Below are positions 51,693-61,900 of a DNA stretch of 64,000 nucleotides, piece by piece. The DNA is taken from assembly GCA_947451145.1 (NCBI GenBank), contig CANFXW010000004.1:1-64000 (forward strand), given 5' to 3'. The stretch comes from Sphingomonadaceae bacterium (GTDB lineage: Bacteria; Pseudomonadota; Alphaproteobacteria; Sphingomonadales; Sphingomonadaceae). A program made the translations under genes and the position numbers. The stretch's first letter is position 1. Each line of letters starts with the position of its first letter. Below the pieces are notes generated by a model that was not told where the DNA came from, searched no databases, and worked only from the letters and a program-made list of their open reading frames with translations.

Positions 51693-53449
51693 ATATGAAA
51701 TTTCCCAGCTTTACGCGGGATAAGAGCGGCGCCGAAGCCAGCCATTCGCCGCTACTCACCGCAATCAAGCGATCGAAGCGTGGCCTAATTTCCATCGCCT
51801 TCATTGGCGCGATCATTAACCTGTTCGTGCTCAATGGCTCGATCTACATGATGATGGTCTATGACCGCGCGATTCCGTCGGGCAGTTTGCCAACGCTGTT
51901 TGGCCTCTTTGCCATAACGGTGATGATCTATGTCTTTCAGGCGATCTTCGAAATGTTGCGCAGCAACATGCTGTCTGACGTTGCCGCCGATCTCGAGGAG
52001 AATCTCGGCAAGACGACGGCCCGGGCAGCGCACCGTCAGGCCTTGATCGACCCAGCGGCCGCTCGCGAGGAAAGTCCCCTGCAAGACATCGAGCAGATCC
52101 GCACCTTCCTTTCTGGCCCCGGTCCGATAGCGCTGCTCGACCTGCCCTGGCTGGTGTTTTTCCTGGGAGTTCTGGCGGCGATGCACGTCTGGCTGGGCGT
52201 GGCAGCGATGGCCGGAGCAGTTGCCATGACAGCGTTGACCGCAATGGCAGAGGTTATCAGCCGCCGCTCGATGATCGGTCTGGGTGAAATTTCCCGGAAG
52301 CGTCAGCGCCTGATTGCCCGCCAGCGCCAACACGTTGAAGTGTTCCAGTCGCTGGGTATGCGTGATCGCATTGCCGATCGCATCGTTCTGGTCGGCGAAC
52401 AACTCGCCAAGCATCAGCGGCGATTTGCCGAGCGCACCTCCTTGCTATCGATTTCGAGCAAGACGATGCGTATGTTTATCCAGTCTGCCCTGCTGACAGT
52501 CGGCGCACTGCTGGTGCTGAGCGGCGAAGCGTCTGGCGGGGTAATCTTTGCCAGCTCGATCCTGTCGGGCCGTGCGCTGGCACCGGTTGATCAGGCAATT
52601 GCGCAGTGGCGGCCCTTCGCACGCGCCCGCGCCAGCTGGACACGCCTTGACGCGTTGCTTTCCCGGTTTGGCGAGCTCGGTGAGTATACCGCCCTGCCCA
52701 AGCCAAAAGGCAACATCGAGGTCAGCGATCTGTCCGCCGGCCCTCCGGGAAGCGACAAGTCGACGATCAGCGAAATCAACTTTGCCGCACCTGCTGGCTC
52801 AATCATTGGCTTGATTGGCCCCAGCGGAGCCGGAAAATCGACCTTGGCCCGGGCTTTGGTTGGGGCATGGCCGGCAAAATCAGGCACAATCCGCTTTGAC
52901 GGAGCCAGCATCGATCAGTGGGATTCAGATGTTCTGGGCCAGTCGATTGGTTACCTTTCCCAATCGGTAGAGCTTTTCGAAGGCACCGTTGCCGAAAACA
53001 TCGCCCGCTTTGATCGAGATGCCCAGGATGTCGACATCATTCAGGCTGCGCTTGCGGCAGGAGTGCACGAACTGATTCTGGAGCTTCCTAAGGGCTATGA
53101 TACGCCGGTCGGTGACGATGGTGGTCAGCTGTCTGGCGGACAGCGCCAACGGATTGGCCTGGCCCGCGCACTTTATGGCAAGCCGAGCATTGTGGTACTT
53201 GATGAGCCCAACAGCAACCTCGACCCAAAGGGTGAGACTGCTCTTGCCAGCGCCCTTGTTCAGCTGCGCCAGCGGGGCGCGACCGCAATTGTCGTTACAC
53301 ACCGCAATTCAATGCTGAGTGTTGCAAGCCACCTCATCCATATGGCCGACGGAAAGATCGCTGACTTCGGCCCGCGCGACAAAGTTATCGCCGACGTCAA
53401 GGCTCGCTCAAACGCGCAGCCCAAGCAACCCCAGACTGCGAACGGATAA
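51689..53449 (+). CDS. Type I secretion ABC transporter (PrtD/RTX-exporter type)
   Basis: A 586-residue half-transporter with a membrane domain (residues 25-310) and an ATPase domain. Walker A is GPSGAGKST near residue 377, the signature is LSGGQRQRIGLARAL near residue 480, and Walker B is IVVLDEPNSNLD near residue 500, followed by the switch His in VTHRNSM. No N-terminal peptidase C39-like domain is present, so it belongs to the PrtD class rather than HlyB. It begins with TTG at 51689, overlapping the TolC stop. It powers export of an unfolded RTX protein. The HlyD gene follows 4 bp later. Confidence 0.93.
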   Translation: MNMKFPSFTRDKSGAEASHSPLLTAIKRSKRGLISIAFIGAIINLFVLNGSIYMMMVYDRAIPSGSLPTLFGLFAITVMIYVFQAIFEMLRSNMLSDVAADLEENLGKTTARAAHRQALIDPAAAREESPLQDIEQIRTFLSGPGPIALLDLPWLVFFLGVLAAMHVWLGVAAMAGAVAMTALTAMAEVISRRSMIGLGEISRKRQRLIARQRQHVEVFQSLGMRDRIADRIVLVGEQLAKHQRRFAERTSLLSISSKTMRMFIQSALLTVGALLVLSGEASGGVIFASSILSGRALAPVDQAIAQWRPFARARASWTRLDALLSRFGELGEYTALPKPKGNIEVSDLSAGPPGSDKSTISEINFAAPAGSIIGLIGPSGAGKSTLARALVGAWPAKSGTIRFDGASIDQWDSDVLGQSIGYLSQSVELFEGTVAENIARFDRDAQDVDIIQAALAAGVHELILELPKGYDTPVGDDGGQLSGGQRQRIGLARALYGKPSIVVLDEPNSNLDPKGETALASALVQLRQRGATAIVVTHRNSMLSVASHLIHMADGKIADFGPRDKVIADVKARSNAQPKQPQTANG

Positions 53450-53453
53450 TCCC

Positions 53454-54818
53454 ATGGATATGACCTTTCCTCCCGAGATGGCGGATCCCTCTTCAGCTTC
53501 CGAACTCTTTCCGCCAAGGAAGCCCGAGACTGCTTCTGAGCGGCTTTCCCGTCGCTCGCAGCTGGCCTTGGCGTCAGTCGGAGCCCTTGTGCTGGTCGGC
53601 GCAGCGCTCTCGACTGTCGTACAGATTTCAGGCGCAGTGATCGCCCGCGGCGAGGTCGCTGCCGAGTCCCGATCCAAATCGATCACGCATCCCTTTGGCG
53701 GTGTCTTGCAACAGGTGTTGGTCCGCGATGGAATGCGGGTCAAAGCCGGTGACGTGCTGATGCGGCTTGATGCCAACGTCTCTCAGGCCGGCGCGACCTA
53801 TAGCAGCGAAAACGTAATTTCGCTCAGGGCTATCAAAGCGCGCCTGGAAAGCGAGATTGCCGGCGCCCCAAGTGTGAAGTTCCCGGATGACCTTGCCCGC
53901 AGCACTTCGGCGGATGTCCTTGCCGTCGTCGGTCGCGAGAGCCAGTTGTTCCAGGTCAGGCGCGCGCAGCAAGCTGCACAGGTTGCCATGCTGCGGGACC
54001 AAGAACGCCAAGTTTCAGCCGAAATTAGCGGATATCGCCAGCAGATTCTGGCTAACAGCCGACAGCTCAGCCTGCTCGCTCCCGAGCTTAACGGTTTGCG
54101 TGGCCTGTACAAAGAAGAACTGGTCACAATTAACCGCTTGAACGAAATGGAGCGAGCCAATGCATCATTGATTGGTGAAGCCGGAACGTTGCAGGCAAGG
54201 GTTGCCCAGGCCGGTGCGCGGATCGGCGAAATCCGCCAGCAGATCAACGCCACGCAGCAGAGCGCGCGCGCCAGTGCGGGTAACGAACTCAATCAGGTCG
54301 TCAGCACCCTTTCCGAAGGCAAGATCAGGCAGGCTAATGCTGTCGATGGTTTTGAACGCACCGTGATCCGTGCGCCGCAGTCGGGCATTGTCGACGCGAT
54401 TGCCTACACGACAACGGGCAGCGCTGTGCCAGCAGGTAAGGAGCTGTTGCGAATTGTTCCGGACCGCGATGCCATGGTGGTTGAAGCACGGGTTGCCACG
54501 AATGACATTGACCAAGTCCGCGTTGGCCAGCCTGCCAAAGTGCGCTTTTCCGGTTTCAACGCCCAGACAACTCCCTCGATTGAAGGCGTAGTCAATTTTG
54601 TTTCGCCTGACCGGATCAGCGATGAGCGAACCGGTATGAGCTATTACCGGATCAGCATCTCGGTCGACTCAAACAAGTTCAAACAACAGACAGGCAACGG
54701 CGTTACGCCGGGCATGCCGGCGGAAGTCTATATCACAACGGTTTCGCGCTCATTCATGGCCTATCTGTTCAAGCCCATGATTGATCAGATCTACCGCACC
54801 TTCCGGGACGATCAATAG
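53454..54818 (+). CDS. HlyD-family membrane-fusion protein of the type I secretion system
   Basis: A 454-residue periplasmic adaptor. One membrane helix (ALASVGALVLVGAALSTVVQI, split here, about residues 38-58) anchors it in the inner membrane. The lipoyl-like half motif GGVLQQVLVRDGMRVKAGDVLMRLD follows, then a long coiled coil (about residues 125-290) and FERTVIRAPQSGIVDAI with the second half. The C-terminal beta domain ends with PGMPAEVYI. An open frame begins at 53319 inside the ABC gene; ATG 53454 is used. It bridges the ABC transporter and TolC channel. Confidence 0.92.
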   Translation: MDMTFPPEMADPSSASELFPPRKPETASERLSRRSQLALASVGALVLVGAALSTVVQISGAVIARGEVAAESRSKSITHPFGGVLQQVLVRDGMRVKAGDVLMRLDANVSQAGATYSSENVISLRAIKARLESEIAGAPSVKFPDDLARSTSADVLAVVGRESQLFQVRRAQQAAQVAMLRDQERQVSAEISGYRQQILANSRQLSLLAPELNGLRGLYKEELVTINRLNEMERANASLIGEAGTLQARVAQAGARIGEIRQQINATQQSARASAGNELNQVVSTLSEGKIRQANAVDGFERTVIRAPQSGIVDAIAYTTTGSAVPAGKELLRIVPDRDAMVVEARVATNDIDQVRVGQPAKVRFSGFNAQTTPSIEGVVNFVSPDRISDERTGMSYYRISISVDSNKFKQQTGNGVTPGMPAEVYITTVSRSFMAYLFKPMIDQIYRTFRDDQ

Positions 54819-55256
54819 AGACAGTTGACCCAATCCTTTTCAATGCATGGATTCCGTTCGCTTCTCCACGGACCGAATTCTGCATTGATTGTTCCCCGGG
54901 CTTGATTGCGACCCTTGCCCGGGGAACACCTTCAGGCTTGCTTCGCGCCAAATCCGGGGCGCCCGGAACATCTGCAAGGCCCGACCAGCCCGCAAGAATA
55001 GCCCATTCCCATGTTAAATTTCAAGGTGATCTATTCGATATATCTCTGAAATAAAACAGGGTTATATTCCATTTATACTATCAATATCCACCCACTATGA
55101 TTGCTCGGATTCCCCCGATTTTTATGAGTTTCAAAAATCTTAAAAATACAGGCAAACACTTATAAGTGTTCTTGAAGCAGGCATTATACCGGAGCTGCAC
55201 TATCAGGTCTCGCCAGTTGTTAATCTGAACAACCCGCAATGCGTTTTGGCGGACCC
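54819..55256. other. Intergenic region between HlyD gene and OmpR-type regulator
   Basis: The stretch carries nested hairpins at 54841-54887 and 54891-54927 and then an AT-rich section (about 55015-55150) that probably holds the promoter of the regulator gene. No additional coding sequence is apparent. Confidence 0.45.
54891..54927 (+). terminator. Hairpin behind the type I secretion operon
   Basis: GTTCCCCGGGC (54891-54901) pairs perfectly with GCCCGGGGAAC (54917-54927) across a 15-nt loop. It lies 72 bp after the HlyD stop and has no T run. A second pair, CAATGCA (54841-54847) with TGCATTG (54881-54887), lies just before it. Together they probably end the operon transcript. Confidence 0.6.
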
Positions 55257-55958
55257 ATGCAAATATTGATATTAGAAATTGTTGCTGGATCTGGAGGCTG
55301 GCTGTCACCCAAGTTAGCCCGCACAGGATTTGCAGTGCAAGTCAGCGCCGATATCGAAGGCGCGCTGGCTGGCAGCTTGCCGCAGTCAGCAAACGGTATA
55401 ATTATTGAAACCGGCTCCGAAGCACCAACAAGTATTCCCGTCGTTTCTCGATTGCGATCTTTGGGGGTCGAACAACCGATCATGGTTGTCACTTCGCGAA
55501 GTAGCTGGCGGGAGGCTGTTGAAAGTCTCGACTCCGGTGCTGACGATTTCGTGGTCAAACCCGTTCGCAGTGAGGAAATCGCTGCACGTTTGCGCGTAGC
55601 CATGCGCCGAACCCATGGTCTGCCGACCAGCCAATTTGACGTTGGCCGTTTTGCGATTGATCTCAATTCGAAATCAATCTGGCTGGACGGTCAGCGCCTT
55701 GATTTGACGCGGCACGAATTTCAGCTTCTTCAATTGCTCCTGTTGAAACCTGACCAAGTGATCAGTGCCGAACAGATCCGGGGTGCGCTTGCATATCATG
55801 CGGAAGTCGTCAGCCCCAATGCGATTGAAGTGAGAATTGCGCGACTTCGCAAGAAGCTGGGCGCTGAGGTGATAAAGACAGTTCGCGGAATGGGATACCG
55901 GATCAACAGCGGCCTGCGCAGAGCTGAGGCGATCAGGGAATTGGCCCGGGCTGATTGA
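55257..55958 (+). CDS. OmpR-type regulator with Glu at the phospho-acceptor site
   Basis: A 233-residue two-domain regulator. The receiver keeps K101 (DFVVKPV) and a Thr in VVTS, but the acceptor Asp is E51 (GIIIETG), and the acidic pocket is reduced to E7. The C-terminal winged helix (about residues 125-225) has RHEFQLLQLLLLKPDQV, SPNAIEVRIARLRKKL and VRGMGYRI. Glu at the acceptor position often mimics phosphorylation, so the protein may be permanently active. ATG 55239 is also possible. It lies between the secretion operon and the peroxidase gene and is likely to control one or both. Confidence 0.88.
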   Translation: MQILILEIVAGSGGWLSPKLARTGFAVQVSADIEGALAGSLPQSANGIIIETGSEAPTSIPVVSRLRSLGVEQPIMVVTSRSSWREAVESLDSGADDFVVKPVRSEEIAARLRVAMRRTHGLPTSQFDVGRFAIDLNSKSIWLDGQRLDLTRHEFQLLQLLLLKPDQVISAEQIRGALAYHAEVVSPNAIEVRIARLRKKLGAEVIKTVRGMGYRINSGLRRAEAIRELARAD

Positions 55959-55972
55959 ATTCAGCCCGGGCC
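55943..55972. terminator. Bidirectional hairpin between convergent genes
   Basis: GGCCCGGGCTGA (55943-55954) pairs perfectly with TCAGCCCGGGCC (55961-55972) over a 6-nt loop. It begins inside the last codons of the regulator gene and ends 10 bp before the stop of the peroxidase gene, so it can separate both convergent transcripts. It has no T run. Confidence 0.75.
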
Positions 55973-55981
55973 GCAATCCCG

Positions 55982-58900
55982 TCAGGCATAGGCAACATGC
56001 AGATCGCGCATGACATTCTGGCGGAAGTGGTCTTCCAGTTCAAAAATGTCATGCATCAGGCCTGCACTGATTTGGTCAGGCAGCGATGCATAGTCTGCCG
56101 ATGTTGGCGATAGCGCTGGGGCATCGCTGACCGGGCCAGATTGATCGACAGAAATGGCAGTTTCAAATCGCTGCGCAGGCAGCAAGCTGAAGTTGTCGTT
56201 GCCATCGATCAGAGCCAAAAAGCTGGAGAAATCGCCGATGGACTGGGTGGGAGCTAGAGCGACCACGCCGCTGTCGATCACACTGCCAGTTCCGCCATTG
56301 ACCACGTCCTGCGGGCGAAGATCACCGATCACGGTACCTGCACCGTCAGCGCCGTTGAACACGATACGGTGAGCCGAGGTAAGGTCGGAAATGTTGACCG
56401 TATCGCTCGCTGCGCCGTTCACCGTGATGGTGCTGTAGTTCAGGCTGGTGGAGGTGAAGTTACCGACGATGGTGATCGTATCACCGCCGCTGGTGCCACC
56501 GTCAGGCGCCGCTGCATTGTTACCGTTATTGGCAGTGGTGTTCAGAGAGTTGATGCTGATTTCCTCGATATTATCGAGCTCAGCCACAACAGTCGTCACG
56601 CCAGCGACAGTCCGGGTAATAACGATTTCGGTAGAAGCCAGGAAGGTTGTGCCAAGCGATGCGGCAAGCCCTGCATTCTGTCCTGCGGTGATAGCATAGA
56701 TCGTGAAGGCTTCTGCACCCGCAACGCCATTCAGGATGTAGCTATCGCCTACGCCTGCAGCACCGCCCGGAGTGTTGGTTCCACCATCAACGATGTCACG
56801 ACCGTCCGTGCTGGTCTGGGTGATGATATCGTCACCCGCGCCGCCAAAGATCACGTCATTGCCAGCACCACCGTTGAAGGTTTCATTTGCTGCACCGCCA
56901 ACCAGGATCTGGCTGCCAGCACCGCCGACAAACGTGTTGTTGGCGATACGGGTAACGTCAATCGTGGCGCTCTTGTTGGTGAGGAAACCATCGGTGACAG
57001 TGTACTGGAAGCTGCCGTTCGGATTTCCGTTATCGGTGATGTTAGTCACCGAACCAACGTGAGCAATTCTCAAATCGGTGCTGTTGCTAACTGCCGAAAT
57101 CCTCAGGGCGTTGCCCTCTGGATCGGTGTCATTCATCAGGAACGCCCAATCCGGAAGGGAGACCAGCGACGCGGTGTTCAGGATGACCGACTCCACATTG
57201 GCAGTTGGAGCATCGTTGGTCGGGATCACCGTGACCGAAGTGTGCGCGATGTTGCTATCGACAATGCCGTTATTCACCGAAACGTCGATGTTGCGGGCCG
57301 TCGTGTCCGGATTATCCGAGGTGCTGTAGAACTGCACCAAGGCAATCGCTTTCTGATAATCGGCCAACGATGCAGTGCCCGTCAGGTTAAGGGTAACATG
57401 CCCTGCAACTGACGTGTCGGTTGCCGCAGTGATCCCGGTCGGCAAGGTGCCAGAAAGACGAAGTGCGTCACCAGCCTTGGCATTCGTGAGATCAATCTTG
57501 GCCGAAGCCATGTTTGTAATGATGTTCGAGGTGATACCCGGGTTATTGGCAATCGCCACGGCTCCCGCGGTACCGTTCGGCGAAGTGCCTGGCTCGGTAT
57601 AGGTAACAGCATTATTAAAGCTGCCATCGTTAAGCACCGTCTCATAGGCAACTGTCACGTTGTCGATGCGGACAGTGTCGCCTGTGCCGGTGCTCGTCCC
57701 GCTAAGGATGAACCGGATAGCGGCGTCCGATGTGAACGGCCCCGTCAAGTTGATGTTAGCGACACCGGTGTTGGAGGCGTTGTTGATCACATCAACCGTA
57801 ACGAAGTTGGCTGCAGTGCCGTCTCGCGAGAACTGGACCGTAACCGTTTCACCGGGCTTGCCATTGGCCGCAGCGTCAAACCCACTTTCAACATAGTTGA
57901 AGCTGAGCGTGGCAGTGCCGTTGGTGGCAGCAGACAAGTCAACGGCGCGGGTAATGGTTGGGCCGGTAGCCAGGGTAGCACCGACAGGAGCATCGCGGAA
58001 TTCAAGCACGCCGCCGTTGGTTGTGACCATACGGATTTGGCCAGTCGTTGCCGTGTTGGTGCCGTCGTTAGCCTCCACCCAGTTCGTATTCCAAGGCAGG
58101 GTGCCGGTGGCATCTGTGCCATTCAGCGTCTGCGTATTGAAAGTTTCGATATAGGTGTTGTTCACGAGGGTCTGGGACAGATCGATAACCGGTGCCGATC
58201 CATACAGGCTCGCCAGGGTACGTGTTCCATCGGCGAACCTGAAGTTATCCACGCCGATCAAGAGATCCGAGCCGTCTGTTGTCGTGCGATCGGCCGAACC
58301 GTGGTCAGTGATACGGACAGCATAGATCGACGCCAGATTGGTGGTGCGCTGACCATTCACGTCCAGAGCAACCAGCGTGTAATCGGCAAGTTTGCCGTTG
58401 AACACGACGGTATCGTTGCCCTTGGCACCGCCATCACCCAGCATCATGTCCTTGAACTGCTCGGAGCGCAGCATTTCGGTGAAGTGCGAGGCATAGTTTG
58501 CACCGGCAAGCGTTGCATTCACCTTGGTGAGGAAGCCGCTGTTATCGAGCTGCTCCGACCACAAGACGCGATGCGAAGCACCCTGATAGCGGGCATCCAG
58601 CAATTGGTCAGCAGCCGTAAGACCTAGGTTGTCGTTATTGTTCGTGTAGTTGCCAGAGGCATACTTGCCGATCAGGGCATCGAGCCGCATCGAACCGCCA
58701 ATGAACACGTCATTCCCGCTGCCGGTCGAACTATTGACCAGCACGTCGTCGCCCGAACCGCCGATCACCCAGTTGTTATCCAGAACTGTAGTACCGGCAG
58801 CGTCGACATGGGTGCTGCCCGAGGTGAGCGTATCTCCGCTGACCGAACCGATCACACCTTCAATCTGGGATGACGGCGTCTGCATGGGCGAACCATTGAC

Positions 58901-61900
58901 CGCGAGAGCAGGGTTGAGCTGCGTGCTCAGATCGAAAGTGACACCATTCGTGCGCGGCAGATTGTCGCTGTAGTCGATGATATCAAAACCGATGGTGCCA
59001 TCAGGATTGAGATCTGACACACCGTCACCGCCCAGAACTTCATCGCTGCCGATGGTCATTGCGCCGGTGGGATCACCGGGGCGCAGGATGTCATCGCCAT
59101 TGCCGCCGAAGATCTGGTCCTGATCGGCACCGCCAACCAGCACGTCATCGCCATTGTCACCATAGAGGATGTCGCCGCCGGAGTTGCCTTCGATCAGATC
59201 ATTGCCGTCACCGCCGTGGGTAAAGGGATCGGTGTCTTGACCGCCGAGGATATGGTCATCGCCTGTGCCGCCATTGAGCTTGTCGATGCCGGTGCCGCCA
59301 TCGATATAGTCATTGCCCGAACCGCCCTCGATCTGGTCGGCCCCGTTAATGTCGGTTCCCGAACTTTCGCCGAAGAGACGGTCATCGCCAGCTCCGCCGT
59401 CGATGAGATCTGGATTATCGCCGCCATAGATCGTGTCGCTGCCCGCGCCGCCATAAAGCCGGTCAATGCCATAACCGCCGTAGATGATGTCATTGCCGCC
59501 ATCACCGTAAACAGTGTCATCACCGCCCTGGGCGTAGATCATGTCATTGCCCTTGGTGCCGACGATCACTTCATTGGATTCAGCGCCCGAATTGGGGGTT
59601 CCGTCAAGGTTGACGCCACTATTGGCAGCGTAGAGGCTGTTCGGGTTGCTATCAGCCAAGCGCGTGTCGCGGATATAGCTGGTGCCACCGATTGTGACGA
59701 CCGTGCCGTCCATCACGTTGGAAACACCACCGTTCGAATAGACGCCCATTGTTCCAGCAGCGACAGCCGCAATATCTCCGTACTTGTGCTCGTTGCCGAC
59801 AGTGTCACCCGAGTTGATTGCCAGCATCGTGCCGGTTGAATCGAGGGTGTGCGTGTCGGTCAGGCTGGTTGCCTGCCCATAGGTGTGGGTCAGCGTGCTT
59901 TGCGTCCCGCCAGCTGCCTGGGTAAGCGCCGTCTTGTCGCGCGTTGCACTCAGATCAACATACTGGTCGGCATAGCCAAAGATGTTGCCGTTAAGGTGGG
60001 TTAGGCCAGTGTTACGCTCGACAATGTCCTTAAGCTGGCCACCGCCAATTTCGCTGGCGAACTGCTGTCCGGCAAGGCGATAGAGATAGTAGAACCGGTC
60101 TCCGTCCATCAGAGATTCGATTTGGGTCACGAAAACCTTGTCGAACGTTTCGCCCAGAATACCGCCCGGCTGATGCACTTCAGCAAGGCCACCAAGCCAG
60201 GTATCGATCTGGTTGAATGCCCCGGTGCCTGCTGCCAGATTGGCTCCGGCGTGAACTGCATCGCCTTCAAGGAAAGCAAAAGCTTGCGCCTGTGTCGCCC
60301 CAGTTAGGGTGCCAGTGGAAATCTTCCCATTGACCAGATCCATGATTTCCTGCGCCTTGGCCATGTTGCCATCAAACGCGTAAGCCGCAATGAAGTTCAC
60401 CAGCGAGCTGGGATGCTCCATGTTTTGGCCGAAGTCGTTCCAGCTGGTGTACTTGGCAAGGCCGATGGCTCCACGGAAATCGTTCAGAGTCGGGATACCA
60501 ATGTCGCGGCCCCGAGCGATGTTGATCGCCGCAAGGTCAAGCGGTTGACCAAGCAACCCCTGATTAAGGGCTGGGGTAACGAATTCGTCGATCTCATTCA
60601 TTTGTTGGTGCGTCATGCCCAGCAGGATGGATGCCGGGCCAACAGCGGCATACTGATCCGGGTTCAGGAAGGCATCGCGCAGGGCATAGCCCATGATCTT
60701 GCCGGTAAGCCCGTGAGTGGGGTCGATCGTGTCGATCGTCTCGCGCAGCTGGGAGTGGCCAAAGCGGAACACTGCCTGAGCATATTCGAGCGATACTGAC
60801 GGATCCTTGTCCGGCGAATACCCGACGAATTCCTGGATGTTTGGCGAAACGTTGCGCGCATACTGGTCAACCGCGGCGTGCTGATATTCCATTTCCACGA
60901 TCAGCTTGGTCGCGTTGAACATCTTGTCCAGATCCCAGGCGATTGCGCCCGAGGCTGTCAGATAGTCACCGGTGACCGCATCGGTGCGCCCGCCATTTGC
61001 CGACATATCAACCTGGAAGCTGTGCAGGTTGTCAAAGCTTCCGGTCGAGATTGCTTCGCGATGCAGGGCATCCATGAAGTTGCCGACCTGGAAGTTGTGC
61101 TCCTCATGGAAGATATGGTGGATCGAGGTCAGGCCGAAGTTCTCGTTCACACGACCATCGCCAGCGATGTAGTGATCGCCAACCGAAGCCATCAGGATCG
61201 TGCTAACCGCATCGTGCACGGGGCCGCTGATGTTTGCACTCGGAACGATCGCATTGGTCTGCATGATCGAGAAGTTCGAAAAATTGACCCACGGATAAAG
61301 CGCATTTGCTCCCACAAGCGCCGGCGAACCCGGTGGCAATGGCATGCCAGTAATGGCGAGTTGACCGTTGCCGTTAAAGCCAATGCTCACGCCCGAACCG
61401 AACAGCGCCTTAAGATCATTGTTCAAGGTCGTAATCGCGGCATCGACCGCCGCATCTTGCGTGGCATTGCCCTGATGCAGGTGGGTTGTGTCAAAGTGCG
61501 GATTCATGTCCAACAGCAGCGGTGAATCGCTGTTGCCGCTGGTCAGCTTGCCGGTGGTGGCGTCGCGGTTGCGCAGGTTCAGCACATCTTCCCAGCTCAG
61601 CGGAGCACGGCCCGTATCGATAACAGCCTGCGCCAATTCATTCAGGGTTGGCAGCGTAGCGTTGGTGACCGTACCGTCTGCCTTGGTCCAAGTGGTGGCA
61701 AGCGTGTGGCCGTCAAGCATTTCCATGCCGGCGTGGTACTTGCCGGTGACGGGATCCATAACCCAATTGCGCAACAGCGTGGTCAGTTGCTCATGACTGC
61801 CATAGGTCTGGCTCTGATCGATGAACGGCGAGGTGTGGTCGGCATACTGCGGCGAACCGTTTGCAACAGTCTGAACACTGGCCCGGTTCATGGTGATTTC

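Noticed and set aside
59075..59530. Tandem DNA repeat array or CRISPR-like array
   Set aside because: The periodicity is that of nine-residue RTX codons within a continuous reading frame; there are no conserved repeats with unique spacers.
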